Part shown: in pieces, positions 1 through 11,155 of the stretch
How the letters are laid out: each line of letters starts with the position of its first letter
Numbering within the stretch: the first letter of the stretch is position 1
Origin: Branchiostoma lanceolatum
Taxonomy: Eukaryota; Chordata; Leptocardii; Amphioxiformes; Branchiostomatidae
DNA length: 64,000 nucleotides
Assembly (NCBI RefSeq): GCF_035083965.1
Contig: NC_089732.1
Coordinates: 3,921,383 to 3,985,382 of the forward strand
Direction: 5' to 3'
The notes under the pieces: generated by a model
Told to the model about the DNA's origin: nothing
Databases searched by the model: none
What the model saw: only the letters and a program-made list of their open reading frames with translations
Translations under genes and position numbers: made by a program

Positions 1-51
1 TTATCTTTAACTTTAACACTAGGCAGTATAAAACGAAGGGAGTGTGGCAAG

Positions 52-262
52 CCGAAGCCTAACCTCTGCTTGGAGACCACACTTTCAAGATGGGGGTGTT
101 GTAAAGGTATGTCATCTCGCCCACACTAGCCAAAGACATACCAAAGTACATACAAATGCATGAAAGGGATTTTAAATTATGGCTGCAAACACACACACAC
201 ATTAAACCACAATACCCCCGTAGGAGGCAAACCTCCTTCACTGAGGTAAAAAATGAGAAGAC
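52..262. repeat. Dispersed repeat, copy A
   Basis: The stretch begins with CCTAACCTCTGCTTGGAGA, then TTCAAGATGGGGGTGT, and ends near a CCTCCTTCA-type foldback. The same blocks in the same order occur at 45593-45883, so this is one copy of an interspersed family. It contains a short CA run (188-201). No coding capacity is visible. The class is unknown, but the TCTCCAAGCAGA core (minus strand) is shared with the ends of the elements at 52250-52420 and 56073-56186. Confidence 0.7.
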
Positions 263-1348
263 AAGTGAGACTGTTGTGGGTGTATATTTTATCCTGACAT
301 AAGTAATGTTCAGTTGGAGTGGAAGACTCAGGACAGAGGAGTGGATCAGTTCATCATACTCACTTCTAAAACATTACATCTACAACATATTGGTGCTTGG
401 TAAAATCCCAAAATTAAGATGTCATTTCGTAGCCTAAGTGCCATCCATTGTAGTAACTGCTGGTTCAATCTTTTAACTTGCTAACCAGTGGTTAGCTAAT
501 CAGGTTTTCAAGGTTTGCGATCTTGGTAATAAAATATGACAAGAAAACACTTATCATTTGTAAACAACTTCAGACAGAGTATGTCTAAAACCATCATAAG
601 TATGATAAAGAAAATATGTCTCAAAGTTGCTACATGTACATTTAGAGGGTTGGACAATCTATGAAGAGTTTTTAAAATGTGTTTATGATATTAACACATT
701 GCAGTTTCAAATTGATCGTACAGTTACAAAAAATAAGGTCATCAATAAATTACAGAAGTCATGGCAGTATAAGTACATTTGCTACAACATCTATGAGTAT
801 GTAGATGTGACAAAATGTTGTAACAAAATAAAGTAGAAAATGTTCAACAAAGACTCGTTTTGTTCAACCCTGCTGCAGAGCATTCAAAAGTAACGGCTTG
901 CATTTCTCTTTGCTACCTTGATTTTACAGGACACGTCCAACTTTTGGAACACTAACTGTTGACATGTGTATACTTCATACTACCATGAATAAAAAAAAAC
1001 TTTTCCTTCAGGTTTGTACAATGTAAGTCATTTTGGGGTAAAGTCCTTTAAACACAACTTGAATTTATCTACCTACCAACATTTGGCAAGTTATTGGCTG
1101 TAAAGTTGAGTTGTGTTGAAAGAACTTTGCCTCCAGTTTATATCAACATTTGATACAAGAATGTATAACGGTAGTCAATGCAGCAGTCACCTGCATGTTA
1201 GGATTGATATGCTGATTATCAATATAGTATTTCATAAAAACTGTTCCCAATGTTGTACTTCTTATCAGCTATGGCATATTTGACGTAAACTCTCATAAAT
1301 CCGCTGGGTACCCAGCGACCACCGAATTGCAAAAACAGTATTAGTAGT
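263..1348. other. AT-rich intergenic sequence, no gene seen
   Basis: Short open frames on both strands have no splice signals, domains or composition suggestive of protein. I see no RNA gene. Confidence 0.5.
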
Positions 1349-1549
1349 CCTTGAGTATGGAGTACCAGGCTCCACAGGTCACTGGAAAAATAGTTGAAAT
1401 TGACCAAATAGACAGCTAACATACAAGACAACTTACTTAGCTGGGGAGTACAGTTTGCAACCTACTCCTCTGGCATGTTATCCGTCTATTTGGCCAATTT
1501 CTACCCTTTCCAGCGACCTGTGGAACCTAGTAGAGGGTAGTCCTCAAGG
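1349..1549. repeat. Imperfect foldback (long hairpin)
   Basis: Two arms of about 75 bases, starting CCTTGAG at 1349 and ending CTCAAGG at 1549, are imperfect reverse complements. Shared blocks include TCCACAGGTC / GACCTGTGGA and CCAAATAGAC / GTCTATTTGG. The loop is about 50 bases. It looks like a decayed foldback transposon or an inverted duplication. Confidence 0.65.
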
Positions 1550-2933
1550 TATGTACACTTCAGATATACAAGTGTTCAAGACATTCTTGTGCAGACATTG
1601 ATAACATTTTTTTAAAGTCTTAGAGTACCTAGCGGAATTATGATAGTTTGACTTTTTTAACATTATGGAAGTAAACATTGTAATCAACAGTATATATCAA
1701 CCTGAATTGAGGAAAAATAAATAGATTTTAAAAGGAACCATAAAAAGTGTACAATATCATTAGTAAACTTAGCCAAAACATTTGTCAACATGGAAAATAA
1801 TTACAACTGAGCTGTACAGTAATAACAATACTCAACTTTGGTTGAAATTCAAATATCTCTTTTTTGTATGATACACATATAATATAAAAGCCCTGCTATA
1901 TATAGGAGTTATTGGTGCATTCATTCTATACTTGCAGAATGCCACTTTGAATTGACATCGTGAGATTACACACTCCAGTTTCTTTGGAAAACCCCAAAAT
2001 TGGCAGTTAAGCAATTCACACACAAACACACAACATACTACAGTAGTGTGCCCCATACGCCACTGACGCTACACCTAGCTTACATTTCAAGCGACAACTC
2101 TAAACACTACTGTAACAGTGTACATGTGTGGCACTGTCAAGGTTTCACCAAGCTGATCTTATGGTTGACATTTCGGTACAACATGTTGGCTTTTCCTCCC
2201 CCCTCCCCCTTTAAAATGCATAACCAAATATTGCTATTTTCAATTCTTGCCAATACTTGCTTCCATAAAGAGAAGTTAATAACAGACTTTCTTAAAACTT
2301 GGGAAAATGTCTAACTTACAATAGGACAGTTGAGAATTTACTCATGTCAATGTCATCAAAATTCTTATTGCAAAACACGCTTTTTGCTTCCAATCTGGCA
2401 TTAGCTTTGGGTTCTCAAAAGGGATGTCATCCATAAAATATGTGTACTTTGGTTAATACAACATGTATGTAGAGTTCAGGCTTTTAGCTAGGATTTAATC
2501 CTATACAGGGCATCCAAAAGTGTGCTTTTAGGGGGGTGGGGGGCAGACTTCCCCAATGAGCTCTATGGATTAACAATTTATAGCATGTCAATAAATTTTC
2601 ATGCTGTCCCAGTGTCCAGTGTACATGTACATGTGTATGTAATTACCAGGGAAACAGGGTGTCTTCTGGGTGTCCCCTGCAAAAGGAGGGCATCTAATTT
2701 CTTTGTTTTCTGAGTGTAGAACATCCAGAGGAGACCCTGCTACCTAATAGTCTGGTAGAGTTGCCTCATGCACAAGACGACACATTCCAATCACGGTAGC
2801 AATACTAGCATACAAGACATCACTGGCCAACATCTGCCTTTGCTTGGAAACATGCATTCTATATGGCACTTTTTGCTATGTACTCGTATGTGTTTACGTG
2901 CAGATATTTGTTACCAATTTCACAGACATCAAC
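1550..2933. other. AT-rich intergenic sequence, no gene seen
   Basis: The longest open frames (about 104 codons at 2000-2314 and shorter ones) show no recognisable domain and no supporting splice signals. Nothing is assigned here. Confidence 0.45.
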
Positions 2934-3010
2934 TTAACCTTCTCCCTGCTGCCTAACCCCATGGCCAGTACCAATTAGGTACAACCTGGCTACATTAGCA
3001 GGCTGAGGGT
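2934..3010. mobile_element. TTAA-flanked MITE, copy 1 (decayed right end)
   Basis: TTAA followed by CCTTCTCCCTGCTGCC matches the left ends of the elements at 32384 and 37930. The internal 'GGNNAGTACCAATT'-like block also fits copy 2. The right end is degraded and its limit is approximate. TTAA duplications are typical of piggyBac or Kolobok-type elements. Confidence 0.5.
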
Positions 3011-3665
3011 CAATGTCAGATGCTGTAAGCACTATTATTGTACCAAAAAGGGCCGTCTGGATCAGTCTGTTTAAGAGCTTACAGGGCTTGGAGGAAAGTT
3101 AGGTTTTGTAACAAAAGTTAAAAGAAATAGTTGACTAGTTCAATTAGAATATCCATAAAATAAACAAACGAATGCTTCTCTGTCTGCACTTTTGGTGATG
3201 ACGTGTTTTATACTACACTGGGAACCATTGGCTTGCATTGTTTAATATCATTTCAGTTCTAGGTAAAGCATTTAGCAGATATCTGAGACCGTTTTCACTT
3301 TTTCACTGGCCAACCTTAAGTTGATACATTTGAAACGTTTCGTACCATTAGTTTTAATCTTGGTTACTTTTCTTGATGTTGTAACTATACCTGATAAATT
3401 TGATACTCAAAGTTGCATTTAACAATTAATATAAGTTGCATTGGAAAGAGCAATTATTAATAACATAAAGTTCTCTCAAGCAGCAAGCTTTTGTTCTTCT
3501 GTTTCACAAATTAAGAACAATACTATACTGTAAGGCTCGCCCCTGAGGCGTCGCCAAAAAATCACAACAGGCTCCCTGATAAATGATACACACTATCAAT
3601 AACACAGATGTAACTGACCCCTAGTTGAACTCTGACCCACAGGATGTCGGGTCAAAGAGCAAAGG
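3011..3665 (-). other. Probable KEAP1 3' UTR and flank
   Basis: This lies directly downstream of the KEAP1 stop codon. An ATTAAA-type poly(A) hexamer on the minus strand lies near 3241-3246 and another near 3353. No canonical AATAAA was found close by, so the transcript end is not fixed. Confidence 0.4.
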
Positions 3666-6600
3666 TCATGAGGGGCCTCTTGTGCACGGCTCGATGCCGA
3701 CCGCAGCGCCTGAACCACTCCGTCCGCTACTCATGCTGGCACAGATCGTCCACTCGTTGGTCTGAGGATCGTAGACCTCCACAGACTCCAGGAAATCAGT
3801 CCCGTCATAGCCTCCTGGGGGGGAAAAGATACAAAAAAAAAGTTATTTCTCAGGCAAACATGAACAAATGTACATGTGCAATAAAGATATAAAATATGGT
3901 TAGCTAATTTTGTTAAGTACAATTCCACTCTTTATCCACATTGGACAATATCCAAAAAATAAATATCTTGATGTGTAATTTCCTTAAAACTTACTACATT
4001 TTTCATATGATACTGAGTAGAGAAAAGAATGAAGTTAATGTGTTGGGATGTAAAGAGGTTAGAATTTGATTTCATTTTCTTTCCTTCTAATATCATATGT
4101 AGCATGCCTTTCTAACAGAATTTCTTCTTTTCTTTTTTTTTGCCCTTCTTCAATTCCTTCTTATTTCCGTTTTCAGTCCTTTTTACTGCAAAAAAATTAA
4201 AAAATATACTATCAACAGCAGACAAACAAACCAACACAAACCTAGTGCGTAAATCTTGCCCCCAAACGAGGTGACAGACAGGGCGCTTCTCTGTTTCTTC
4301 ATGGAGGACACGAACTCCCAGGTGTTGGCATTGATGTCGTACTTCTCTACTGAGTTCAGCTGGCTCATGCCGTCATAACCACCGATGGCATAGATGTGAT
4401 GGTCCTGGGCTACCACACCTGGAATGGGAGGGGAACGACATAAAAAACGTTTTAAAAAAAGCTGGCAGAATGGCAAGATACAATGTAGGAGTGCAACGAA
4501 TGCATTGAATGCAACAAAAATATAGCCTTCTGCCAAAGGTAATAATGTAATTCTTGATTTGTTAACTGTAACTTAATTTTAGCTAATTTAACGGTCACTA
4601 GTCAACCGCTAAATTTCACTAACACAAATATTTGATCACTAATATTTGAGACAGTAATGTTTGTTCCCACAGTTAAAATTAAATGCAGTGAACTTCTCCC
4701 TTTTCCCCCAACCGCTTAAATTACCAACCGCAATATCAAATGGATTTACATTACAGTAACAGATATAGAAAGAAATGTTCTTTTCAAACGTATAAATGAG
4801 AAGTTCCCATACTTTGAATATTTAAACACAACGGATAAATTCATATTTTTGTTACGTCTAGACAACTCTTGTACAAGAAACATAATCTGTTCATACATCT
4901 ACACATGTACAAAGAAGCGAGAAGAAGTTGACTCTACTGGATTAGCTTAGCTTATCACTTTCGTCTACCACGTAACGTTATGTTTAACTACGTGTATGTA
5001 CTGTATTTATTTCACTGTGTATGTCACTTAGCTGGTGTGTTACGCCTAATGGCGGTTATACCGGCTATATAGATACAGATACAGATACATGTTAGTTAGG
5101 TTTATGTTAAACGACCTGTATTTAGCCCCTCGGGGCACGAATTTACAATAAAGGTCTTCTTCAGTAATGGAGTCCCTATCAGTTTGCTTTACCTGCTCCA
5201 CTCCTGGGCACGTTCATGGAGGTCACAAACTGCCACTCGTTGTTCTCCGGGTGGTAACACTCCATCGACCTCAGGCGGGTCGTCCCGTCAAACCCTCCAA
5301 CTGCGTACAGTAGTCTGTGGGGTTGGCAAAAATAAGACAAATTTATTGTAATGTCCTTTATGTAATATCTATATGTTGTGCAACTGGGGAAAAACTTGTG
5401 AGTTTTCCAGAAAAGTCAAGTCAACGTCTCCTGATGATTTATGAATATCATATAGTCCTTGCCTCCAATATTCCTTTTTATCATGTTACTCTCTCTCTCA
5501 AAAAGTTGATAAGTGTCTTGGAACAACTATTCAAATGCCTCACTGGCAAATTTCAGTCTGGAAAACCTGACTAGTGCGTATTTACAAAATAATTGCTGTA
5601 AAAAAAATGTGGTTAACCGATAATGTAGACGGCTTTGCAAATTTGATTCAAACACTGACCTGTTCAGCACAGCCACACCCACACCAATACGTCTTGTCTT
5701 CATGGGAGCAACTGTTGTCCACTTGTCCTGGTTAGCATCATACCTGCAACAATCAGGGTAAAGGATACTTTTAGACCGTGTAGATACTTACATTCATTCA
5801 CGTTTACTTACAAATGTATCCACTCATTCACCTTTGGGCATGTCATCTAATTGCTTGCTTTCTGGTGATCAGAATTGTTGAGTCACTTTCAAACTGTCAA
5901 AGATAAGGTTTGTCCGTAACTCTGAGACAAAAATTACATCCTTGTTTTGATCTACATGTGTTAAAAACCTATGATTCCAAGGATGAATAAGTACATGTAT
6001 TCAAACTTAACCCCTGTTTTCTTTCAACATTAAACATCATGGAGTGTCTAATTCCTAGCTAGCTCCCAAGCAGTATGACAACAGAATGGCGACAGTATTA
6101 TAAAATCACATGGTTGGCTGGGACCTCATAATGCCTAATTTTTCCCCAGGACACTCCATCATTTTCCAAGCTGCCAAAATTCAGGTCTCAAGGCATTTAT
6201 AGGACCTGGTGTGCCCTTGTAACGTTGCATCATCAGGCATAGAATACCAGCTGGAAGGCCAACCTCATCAATCATCTGTCACTTTAACACTGCAGTATTA
6301 TTTGTGTAGCACAAATAGATCAAGCAACTGGATGAATTCTCGAAAGAATCAAAAGTTTCAGATAGTATCTTTTTTCTGAGTCTGAAGACACATGCATGTA
6401 ACCTGTATATACATGAGTATCTGAATTGATATGTTGATGTCTTCAGTGTTATTTACCCGTGAAATACCTGTAGAACAATGTTTACAGCGGCCAGACATTT
6501 GTGTAAAAATGCTTAGTCACCTGCCGTATAACAGGTTGTACACAGTTAACGTTGCAACACCCCTACATGGGTAATGGTATGTCGCAGGTACAGGTCATTC

Positions 6601-9600
6601 TACTCTCTTTGGAGCAGACCACAAAGGGTTCCGGGGGGTGAAAATGACTTTATTTTTTTGGGGGGAGGATGATTGATGCAGCTAGTTTTTTTTTCCTTTA
6701 GAAACTTGATATATTGAAACTTCCAGCTTCCGTCTTTTTATTTTGTTCCTTTGTGTTGAAAACATCTTTTGCTAATTATATATTCATACTCAAGTATAAT
6801 TTCAACAGTACTATGCAAGGAAGAGTACACTAAAAAAATAAAATTAACATAAGACATACATATGAGACATATATATAGATTAGGTTAAAGTTGAATGACC
6901 TTAAAGATGTTAACTTTGTTTGCTCTTCTAGCTTAACGCCTACTCAGTTATGTGTACCCAAGGTGTGGCACCATGTCATGTACATTCACCCATGTTTATT
7001 GTACCACACTTAACGTGGTAAATTCTAGTTTCGTGTCGAGCATACCGAAACAATGCTAGCACCAGTTTTATTCTAATATTCATATGTAGCATGTAATGTC
7101 TATGTTAGCTACATGTTGTGTATATGGTTTCCAACTCCTGTTAGTGTTGTGGATTTACATAAATATATCATGTTGTGTCTATGGGAATCTAGGGAGACTG
7201 GTAGTAAACTTTAACTGTGACAATACAGATATCCTAATTAAGTCTCATGCTGCTTCTATATCACAGGTTTGAGGGTTCAAATCCCTTTAACCAGTACCGT
7301 CCTTCAGAGGGCTATGAACCCCCAATACGTTGGCAATATGTACATATCTGCAACTGCAGCTGCTCACATTGGTGCTATTCTGCGAACACAATGAAATAGC
7401 TGCCAGCCAAAAGTTCCGAGCCACACCTTGAGCACACAAAAAGCTGAAGTACGGTTTACCTTGGTATGCGATGTCCAAAGTCAGTCAGTAATCCTTACGC
7501 AATATGTAACTTGTAGTTGGACTACTACTAGTCAATATTGACTTTATGTACGGGACTGCTCTGCTAGTCCAAGAGACAGCTGCTTACATGTATAACAGGT
7601 ACAGGTTCAGAACGTCCCCATGCGCAAAATAGTATCTTCTGTTTTAGCTAATACATGTATATGTCCATTTTGAAATTTGCAACTTGCTTTGCAGAGTAAA
7701 TGAGCTGTTTGTGCAACTGCATCATCACATGGAGTAAAGTCACCATGCAAAAACAACTCACTATACAAAAAAAAGGAAGCTCCAACATGCGCAAAATCGT
7801 ATCTTTTATATCTTTTTTCTTATGTAGTAGTAACTATAAGTTCTTTTTGTAATGGAGGTGTTTGTGCATCACATTGAGTAAAGTCCCCATGCAAAAACAA
7901 CTCACTTTACCTAAAACATGTAGCAAAATACACAACGATTTGAACCGACAGGTTTTTTCGTCGTCCTGCAGTGACTTGCAAAAAATGTGTCATAGCTCAA
8001 AACTTGGCACAAGCTACTATTAGTATTAGTTGTACTTAGTGGGATTGGGAGGACTTTGGCAAAGTATGCTTTATGGCAAGCGGCCTGTATGCATTCGACA
8101 TGTAGCAATTGCACTAGGCTAAGATCTACATAGAATGACAATTTAGCATTCTTTGGAAGACTTTCATCATTTGATATCTGCAAAGAGGGTCTGGCAGATA
8201 AGGGAACAATAAATAATCATTTCCTGAGGGCTTCCAATTTTTTTTCCAAACACTAGACTGGTCCGAGGGATAGAAACTGAAACAACAATTAGTCAGCACT
8301 CCGTCCCGAGACCTTGAAAAGGTTTGTATGTACAACAGGCTACGCGCAACAGTGAGACAGCAAAAACGTCTACTAGAATAACACAATGTGGCCTGAAACC
8401 TGCTGTTTGCATAGCCCACCTGCTTACGAACACAAAGCATGTTCTAAAGTACGTACTGTAAATGCTTAAGTTCTTGGTGAATCAACTTCGCTTTAGCGCT
8501 ATTGTTACATATTGCTACTGTTAACAGATAATGCAAAAAAACACTGGCGCCTTTACGGACAGCCACCTATGGAAACCACCTACATATACTAGCAACTTGG
8601 GAAGGGTGCTACAGATGGAAATAACTGGAAATAACAGCCCCTTTTGGCAGTGCTGGCGTGATTAACTCACTGTCACCGGTCTAAATACATACCCGATGAA
8701 TGAATAAAGGCTTTTACTTTGCTTGAAATTCTTGATAAATATGTATTCAATTTAAGCACAACTAGTACTGTAACCAACATTGAAATACAATGTTAAGTGT
8801 TTGTGTCTTTGAATAACCATTAAATTCTTCTCCACAAGGCAAGGAAATAAAAAGCAGTAAAAAGAGAAATATTTCCATACTCACTTTTCGACGGTGTTGT
8901 GGTGCATGCAGCCCTGTGACCCCCCCACGGCGTAGATATAATCATCGATGACGCCGACCCCGACCCGGTTCCGCGGGATGGACATGGGAGTGTAGGACTG
9001 CCAGCTGTTCGTGTACGGGTTGTAGCCTTCCAATGAGTTGGAGTCCATGTTACCATCGGGAGAGTTGTTACGTCCTCCTGTGCCATTTGGAGGTGCAAAT
9101 GGGACAAAAGTGAAGAATACATGTTTTTTGCATTAGCCTTAAGATTTTTTTTCACAAACACATATAATTATTCAAATTCATGCAAACTGATACAGATAAA
9201 TTCTGTGAATCAATGGACAGGAGTTTGATCCCTAGGATCGACCCTAGCTTTGACAAAATTTTAGTAAGGGGATGAATTCATCATTTCAGGTTGTGATCTG
9301 TATGAGGGAGCTTTAGGTATAATATTGATAAGCTTAGTAAATAACTTAGTCATTTAAACTCTGGGAAATCTACATGAAATTTAGGGTTAAAACTTAAATA
9401 CATACCTCTACTAGCATATAAAAAGTTGAAGAGTATATTAAGATATTCATTTTACAATCACAATAACTCATCTTACCTATAACATAGAAGAATCCGTGCA
9501 CTACAGCAGCTGCTAGTCCGCTTCTCGGCATGGGCAGGTCGGCAAGCTTCGTCCACGTGTTCTTCTCGGGGTTGTACGCTTCCATCGTCGCCAGCGATTG

Positions 9601-10533
9601 TCTCAGGTAACCCCCAGCGATGAAAATCACGTGCGGGGCCAGGGGAGTCCTTTGCTTGACTTTCAGACACATGGGCTTGTGTAGCGTCAAGTCCTGTAGG
9701 ATCTTACACAAGTATTCGTTACACTCTGGGTTTTTAGTAGCTATGGGACAGGCCGATAGACTCTTCTTGATGAACTCTGGGTTGAGTTTGTGACAACGTA
9801 CGGCTTCGAGCAGCGGGTATATACACTGCTTTCTCTCGTCCAAGTCGTACGTAACCCACCGCATGGCGGCCATGTAGACCTCGGACTCGCAGCGTACGTT
9901 CAGTTCGTCTCTGTTAATCAGGTTTAGAAGTTGGCAAGCGGACAGCATCATAAATTCCTCACTCTCGCAGACTTCGCAGAAGTTTGTGTAAATGAACTCC
10001 CTGGCTTTTTCCTCGAGTTTCTTGCAGCCAAGCTCTTGGGCGAAGTTGGCGATCCCGATGGCGTTACCGGGGTCCAACTGGTCCTCGAGGAACTCGCAAC
10101 AGAGCTTCGCTACTCTAGTCATTTGGAACATAACGGCCGCAGTCATCACGTGGAGCACGGTCATGTCCTTTAGGGTGATCCGCGAGGTGTAAGCGAACTC
10201 GATCAGCCTGTTCATGACACAGGGGTGCACCCCTTCGATTGGTATCTCCTGCATCTTACACTCCTTTAACCCTCCCGTGAACATGGCCTTGAAGTACGGG
10301 CTGGCGGCCGCCAGGACGACCTTGTGCGCATAGAACGTGTCCAGCTTGTCCTGGTAGGTGACCTTGAGGGTCACGTCGCAGAGCTGATGGTGTTCGCGGA
10401 GCATGTTCATGACCTCGAGCGCCTCCTCCGCGTGACCATTGTCCGTGAACGTCCGACATGTCGACCCATTCTTACGGGGACACTCCACCTCGAAGTTGGG
10501 CCCCGTAGGGTCCATGGGCTCATCTTCTGCCAT
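3666..10533 (-). CDS. KEAP1: KEAP1, BTB-BACK-Kelch redox sensor
   Basis: This is the substrate adaptor of the CUL3 ubiquitin ligase that holds NRF2 in the cytoplasm and releases it under oxidative or electrophilic stress. Coding exons are 10533-9477, 9077-8885, 5743-5660, 5314-5193, 4418-4242 and 3814-3666. All join in phase with GT-AG sites and give 593 aa (human KEAP1 is 624). BTB lies at about 45-150, BACK/IVR at 155-290, and six Kelch blades at 302-585. NRF2-pocket residues equivalent to human Y334, S363, R380, N382, R415, R483, S508, Y525, Q530, S555, Y572, F577 and S602 are all present. Sensor cysteines equivalent to C226, C273, C288, C434 and C613 are kept (here C200, C247, C262, the Cys in SQGCMHH, and C588). 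The C151 position is Thr125. The start ATG heads a plausible N-terminus, but the first 30 residues are not conserved with vertebrates. Confidence 0.96.
5033..5095 (-). repeat. Dispersed repeat fragment (ACACACCAGCT family)
   Basis: On the minus strand this reads GTATCTGTAT, then GGTATAACCGCC, then GCGTAACACACCAGCT. Related copies lie at 11097-11155 (minus), 18674-18800 and 27581-27725 (plus). It sits in KEAP1 intron 4 (between the exons ending 5193 and starting 4418). Confidence 0.6.
5744..8884 (-). other. KEAP1 intron 2 (3.1 kb), no gene seen
   Basis: AT-rich intron. Two similar blocks with TGCGCAAAAT, GTATCTT and AGTAAAGTCNCCATGCAAAAACAACTCACT occur near 7620-7770 and 7785-7910, which suggests a small local duplication. 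A tRNA B-box-like string at 7269-7279 has no A-box and no cloverleaf. Confidence 0.5.
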
Positions 10534-10590
10534 CGCTTAGCAACAGCAGTATCTATGGCAACAGCAGATCAACGATAGCGGCATCCGTAC
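10534..10590 (-). other. KEAP1 5' UTR part of first coding exon
   Basis: A good acceptor (pyrimidine tract then CTGCAG) puts the 5' edge of the exon at 10590. That leaves 57 bases of leader before the KEAP1 ATG, so at least one upstream noncoding exon must exist. The best candidate ends at 19457. Confidence 0.7.
10537..10584 (-). CDS. Cys-rich upstream ORF in KEAP1 leader
   Basis: An ATG at 10584 opens a 15-codon frame with six Cys (two CCC triplets near and at its end). It stops with TAA three bases before the KEAP1 start codon. If exon 1 is the one ending ATG at 19457, the frame would be in phase with that ATG and extend upstream by three codons. Translation is not shown; the placement fits a regulatory uORF. 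It could equally be chance. Confidence 0.35.
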   Translation of the reverse strand: MPLSLICCCHRYCCC

Positions 10591-10638
10591 CTGCAGTGGG
10601 ACAGAAACGTATAACTATTAGTATTATATATAAGAAAG

Positions 10639-10828
10639 TACTGTAAATGCAGAAATGTTCGCGGTAGTTTTATGATCTCGATTTTCTTAAAACCACCACA
10701 AACATTTTTGTCCAATACTGTAGCAGTATTGTGACTATAGCACTGCCGCAAACTTAAAACCACCGCAAACATTCTGTTTTCTCCTTAACGCGAAATAAAA
10801 ACCACGCGAACTTAAATGCATTTACAGC
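10639..10828. mobile_element. MITE with TACTGTAAATGC ends
   Basis: The left end reads TACTGTAAATGCAGAAATGT and the right end is an imperfect reverse complement ending GCATTTACAG. Inside are repeated 'AAAACCACCGCAAAC' blocks in opposing orientation. A second, interrupted copy spans 25115-27072, and this uninterrupted copy serves as its reference. Confidence 0.75.
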
Positions 10829-11096
10829 ATCTAATTGTAACAGCTCAAAAAAGAACAAGAAATAGTCATGGTTTCAAGTACTGTACCATGGCCAGAGGAT
10901 TGATGTGTTCAAAATTTAATATTCTCTTGGCGCTATTGTAGAGTGGAATTTGTTATCAACAAGAACAGTAGGGGCATCTTCGCTGGATAGCTTTAAGGTT
11001 AACGAACACTTGCAGCTAGATGTGTAGAAGTTAGGAGTGACAGGTCGTTCAGTGCAATATATGTACAACCAGCTGCTGCTGCACCACGTGCCTGTG

Positions 11097-11155
11097 AAGC
11101 TGGTGTGTTACGCCTAAGGGCGGTAATTAGATACCGACTTAGATCCAGACAACTG
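11097..11155 (-). repeat. Dispersed repeat fragment (ACACACCAGCT family)
   Basis: It carries the AGCTGGTGTGTTACGCCTAA block on the plus strand followed by GGCGGTAATTAGATACC, matching 5033-5095 in the same orientation. Confidence 0.55.

Noticed and set aside
7265-7290. tRNA-like B box (GGTTCAAATCC)
   Set aside because: There is no A box at the right distance and no cloverleaf can be drawn. It is at most a decayed SINE trace.
8820-9161. 113-codon frame over KEAP1 exon 2
   Set aside because: It is a shifted frame. The Kelch-encoding frame with matching splice phases is the real one.
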